Under the pieces are notes generated by a model. The model was not told the DNA's origin. It saw only the letters and a program-made list of their open reading frames with translations, and did not search any database. The position numbers were made by a program, and so were the translations under genes. A stretch of DNA of 64,000 bases from an uncultured Dokdonia sp. GTDB lineage: Bacteria > Bacteroidota > Bacteroidia > Flavobacteriales > Flavobacteriaceae. Location: positions 225,636 through 289,635 of the forward strand of contig NZ_CANLNH010000006.1 in the NCBI RefSeq assembly GCF_947492535.1, written 5' to 3'. Numbering within the stretch: the first letter of the stretch is position 1; each line of letters starts with the position of its first letter. Below, piece after piece: positions 62,395-64,000 of the stretch.

Positions 62395-63575
62395 TGAATG
62401 TAGCCTTATTACGACCTGATGTTCAGGATTATTTAGCAATACATGAACATACACCTATTGCTACTTTTATTTTAAAAGGAAGTCCGTTTGATGCTATTTC
62501 TCCGCAAGAGTTAGCACAACAATTAGAAGGAAAACGTCGTATCAAATCAAAACTACCGCTTTGGTATACCACAGAAGGCATTCTTTTTCCTCCTAAAGTC
62601 AATCTAGAGCAAACATCTTCAGAACGTACAGCAAAGTACAAGGCTAGTTTATTAAATGCGACTACCATTGTTGATATCACGGGAGGTTTAGGGATTGATA
62701 GTTACTATTTTTCAAGGGTAGCATCTCAGGTAACGCATATTGAGATGAATGAAGAATTATCCGCTTTCGCGAAAGCGAACTTAGAAACATTAGAAACTTC
62801 TAATGTAACTCATGTCGTAGCAAACGCTATTGATTTCTTATCAAACACCAACGAACATTATGATGTGATGTATGTTGATCCAGGAAGACGTACCGATAGT
62901 AAAGGCAAGGTCTTCATGCTTAAAGATTGTTTACCTAATGTCCCAAAACATATTGATTTATTACTTTCAAAATGTACTACCATATGGATTAAAACGGCTC
63001 CGCTATTAGATATTACGGCAGGATTAAAAGAACTCAAGAATGTAGCTGAGATACATATTATAGCTGTTAAGAATGAGGTAAAAGAGTTACTTTGGCGTAT
63101 TGAGCAAGAACCCAATGAAAATTGCACAGTACATACAGTTAATATTACCAAAAGTATCACAGCGCATACCTCTTTTACATATCAAGAGTTAATTACCGCT
63201 GAAGCCGTCTATGATGCACCTAAGAAGTATCTGTATGAACCAAATAGTGCTTTGCTTAAGTCTGGTGGTTTTAATTGGATAAGCAAGCAGTATTCAGTAG
63301 ATAAATTACATCCACACACACAATTATACACTAGTGATACATGTATTCCATTTCCTGGAAGATCGTTTAACATTGAGAAAATACTGCCTTATAACAAACA
63401 ACTCAAGAAAGAGTTGAACATATCAAAAGCGCATATCACTACGCGTAATTTTAAAGAATCTGTAAAAAACCTAAGAAAGAAATTTAAGATCAAAGATGGA
63501 GGTGATATCTATCTTTTTTTCACAACCTTATTAAATGATAAAAAAGTAGTTTTAGTCTGTCATAAAACAGCATAA
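62394..63575 (+). CDS. THUMP-like class I SAM-dependent methyltransferase
   Basis: A 393-residue protein. A Rossmann methyltransferase core begins near residue 90: TTIVDITGGLGIDSYYFSR is the SAM-binding motif I, HIEMNEELSAFAKANLE motif II and YDVMYVDPGRRTDS the acidic DPxR motif. The C-terminal part (from about 290) resembles THUMP-like domains of Bacteroidota rRNA or tRNA methyltransferases. The substrate is unproven. The 16-bp palindrome encodes AFAKA at residues 124-128. Confidence 0.88.
   Translation: MNVALLRPDVQDYLAIHEHTPIATFILKGSPFDAISPQELAQQLEGKRRIKSKLPLWYTTEGILFPPKVNLEQTSSERTAKYKASLLNATTIVDITGGLGIDSYYFSRVASQVTHIEMNEELSAFAKANLETLETSNVTHVVANAIDFLSNTNEHYDVMYVDPGRRTDSKGKVFMLKDCLPNVPKHIDLLLSKCTTIWIKTAPLLDITAGLKELKNVAEIHIIAVKNEVKELLWRIEQEPNENCTVHTVNITKSITAHTSFTYQELITAEAVYDAPKKYLYEPNSALLKSGGFNWISKQYSVDKLHPHTQLYTSDTCIPFPGRSFNIEKILPYNKQLKKELNISKAHITTRNFKESVKNLRKKFKIKDGGDIYLFFTTLLNDKKVVLVCHKTA
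62762..62777. repeat. 16-bp palindrome inside a coding region
   Basis: Perfect copy in the methyltransferase gene, read as AFAKA, the same frame as the copy at 10165. Confidence 0.9.
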
Positions 63576-63593
63576 TTAAAAAATATACCTAAT

Positions 63594-63625
63594 AAAAAAC
63601 TCCTAGCAAATACTAGGAGTTTTTT
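63594..63625. terminator. Bidirectional terminator
   Basis: Stem AAAAAACTCCTAG / CTAGGAGTTTTTT with a 6-nt loop between the methyltransferase gene (+) and the T9SS cargo gene (-). Confidence 0.88.
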
Positions 63626-63653
63626 GGTTTATATGTTTCTTTATTCTTCTTCG

Positions 63654-64000
63654 TTATCTTTTCAGTGTAAAGTGTCCTACAAATTCTCTTTGGGTTCCTA
63701 GTCCGTCTGGTTCTGTATAGTTTACTCTAAACCAATAATCATCTGAGTTCATCGGTTGACCATTAAAGGTACCATCCCATCCTTGACTGGTTGGACTTAG
63801 TTGCTTTATTAACTTCCCATATCTATCAAAGATATAAATCTGAGCATTCAGGTTAGGAGCTACTCCGATTCCTATAATATTCCACGTATCATGGAACCCA
63901 TCTTGATTCGGTGTAAAGAATCGTGGATAATCGATAATGCCTATCTCTACTTCAGAGATACTACACTCTCCTGTAATTCTTCTTCCAAATACAGTATGTG
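63654..64000 (-). CDS. T9SS type B sorting-domain protein (C-terminus only)
   Basis: The last 115 codons of a gene entering from the right edge. They encode the gliding-motility-associated (CHU_C, type B) C-terminal sorting domain: FFTPNQDGFHDTWNI, IYIFDRYGKLIKQLSP, GWDGTFNGQPMNSDDYWF and the closing REFVGHFTLKR. Such a tail directs secretion through the type IX system and surface attachment. The functional part of the protein is outside the window. Confidence 0.92.
   Translation of the reverse strand, partial: HTVFGRRITGECSISEVEIGIIDYPRFFTPNQDGFHDTWNIIGIGVAPNLNAQIYIFDRYGKLIKQLSPTSQGWDGTFNGQPMNSDDYWFRVNYTEPDGLGTQREFVGHFTLKR

Overview
The window looks like a chromosomal segment of a marine-type Flavobacteriaceae (Bacteroidota). 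It is AT-rich and promoter-like TAnnTTTG boxes precede several genes. It holds a type IX secretion (T9SS type B) C-terminal domain, DUF4494 and DUF4159 proteins, CotH, FG-GAP, PD40 and BspA-type surface proteins, and LytTR two-component pairs. A 16-bp palindrome (CGCTTTCGCGAAAGCG) is scattered through genes and spacers alike. I cannot assign a genus. I saw no rRNA or tRNA gene and no CRISPR array.

Layout. 0-5.9 kb: a cut FAD-linked oxidase, the outer membrane phospholipase PldA, a membrane-anchored winged-helix regulator and a YceI protein that share an unusual array of 11-bp phased repeats, a small mirror-symmetric Cys protein and a YadA-head-like surface protein. 6-16 kb: acyltransferase, AraC-type regulator, serine beta-lactamase-fold hydrolase, an M43-like metalloprotease with a seven-bladed FG-GAP propeller, a PAF-acetylhydrolase-like membrane hydrolase, DUF4494. 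16-24 kb: a LytS/LytTR pair divergent from a PD40/hydrolase cluster that includes a probably dead beta-lactamase homologue and a PD40 domain present both alone and fused to an esterase; then a double-glycine leader peptide. 24-33 kb: LysR regulator next to an aspartate racemase gene broken by one in-frame TGA, secreted and membrane proteins of unknown role, a second LytS/LytTR pair and a DUF4097-like protein. 33-39.3 kb: a GC-richer secreted protein, a BspA/DUF285 lipoprotein, and a TPR-histidine kinase/LuxR regulator pair with a compositional break inside the kinase gene.

39.4-51 kb is an accessory defence island. Two diverged copies of a roughly 500-bp hairpin-rich repeat (39.44-39.96 and 45.13-45.66 kb) bracket a type I CBASS-like unit (LexA/UmuD-like repressor, 43-residue basic protein, CapV-type patatin phospholipase, CD-NTase), a decayed small gene and an XRE-regulator module. 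Straight after the second repeat, whose core can fold into a three-way junction, come three tightly spaced genes: a membrane-embedded amidohydrolase, an HNH-ATPase fusion and a separate HNH nuclease. The last two resemble Septu (PtuA/PtuB) parts; I do not know the combination with the amidohydrolase as a described system, and it is the best candidate here for something new.

51-64 kb returns to core-like genes: CotH lipoprotein, S41-like protein with TPRs, Bcr/CflA-type MFS exporter, a small membrane/Dabb operon, a second YceI protein, DUF1223, then a same-strand run DUF4159 - zinc ribbon membrane protein - TrmH-like RNA methyltransferase - AI-2E transporter - THUMP-like methyltransferase, and finally the C-terminus of a T9SS cargo protein. 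Besides the 16-bp palindrome, a second 20-bp palindrome family is visible; comparison of the two long repeats shows one copy as a clean 20-bp insertion, and another copy splits a 16-bp palindrome.
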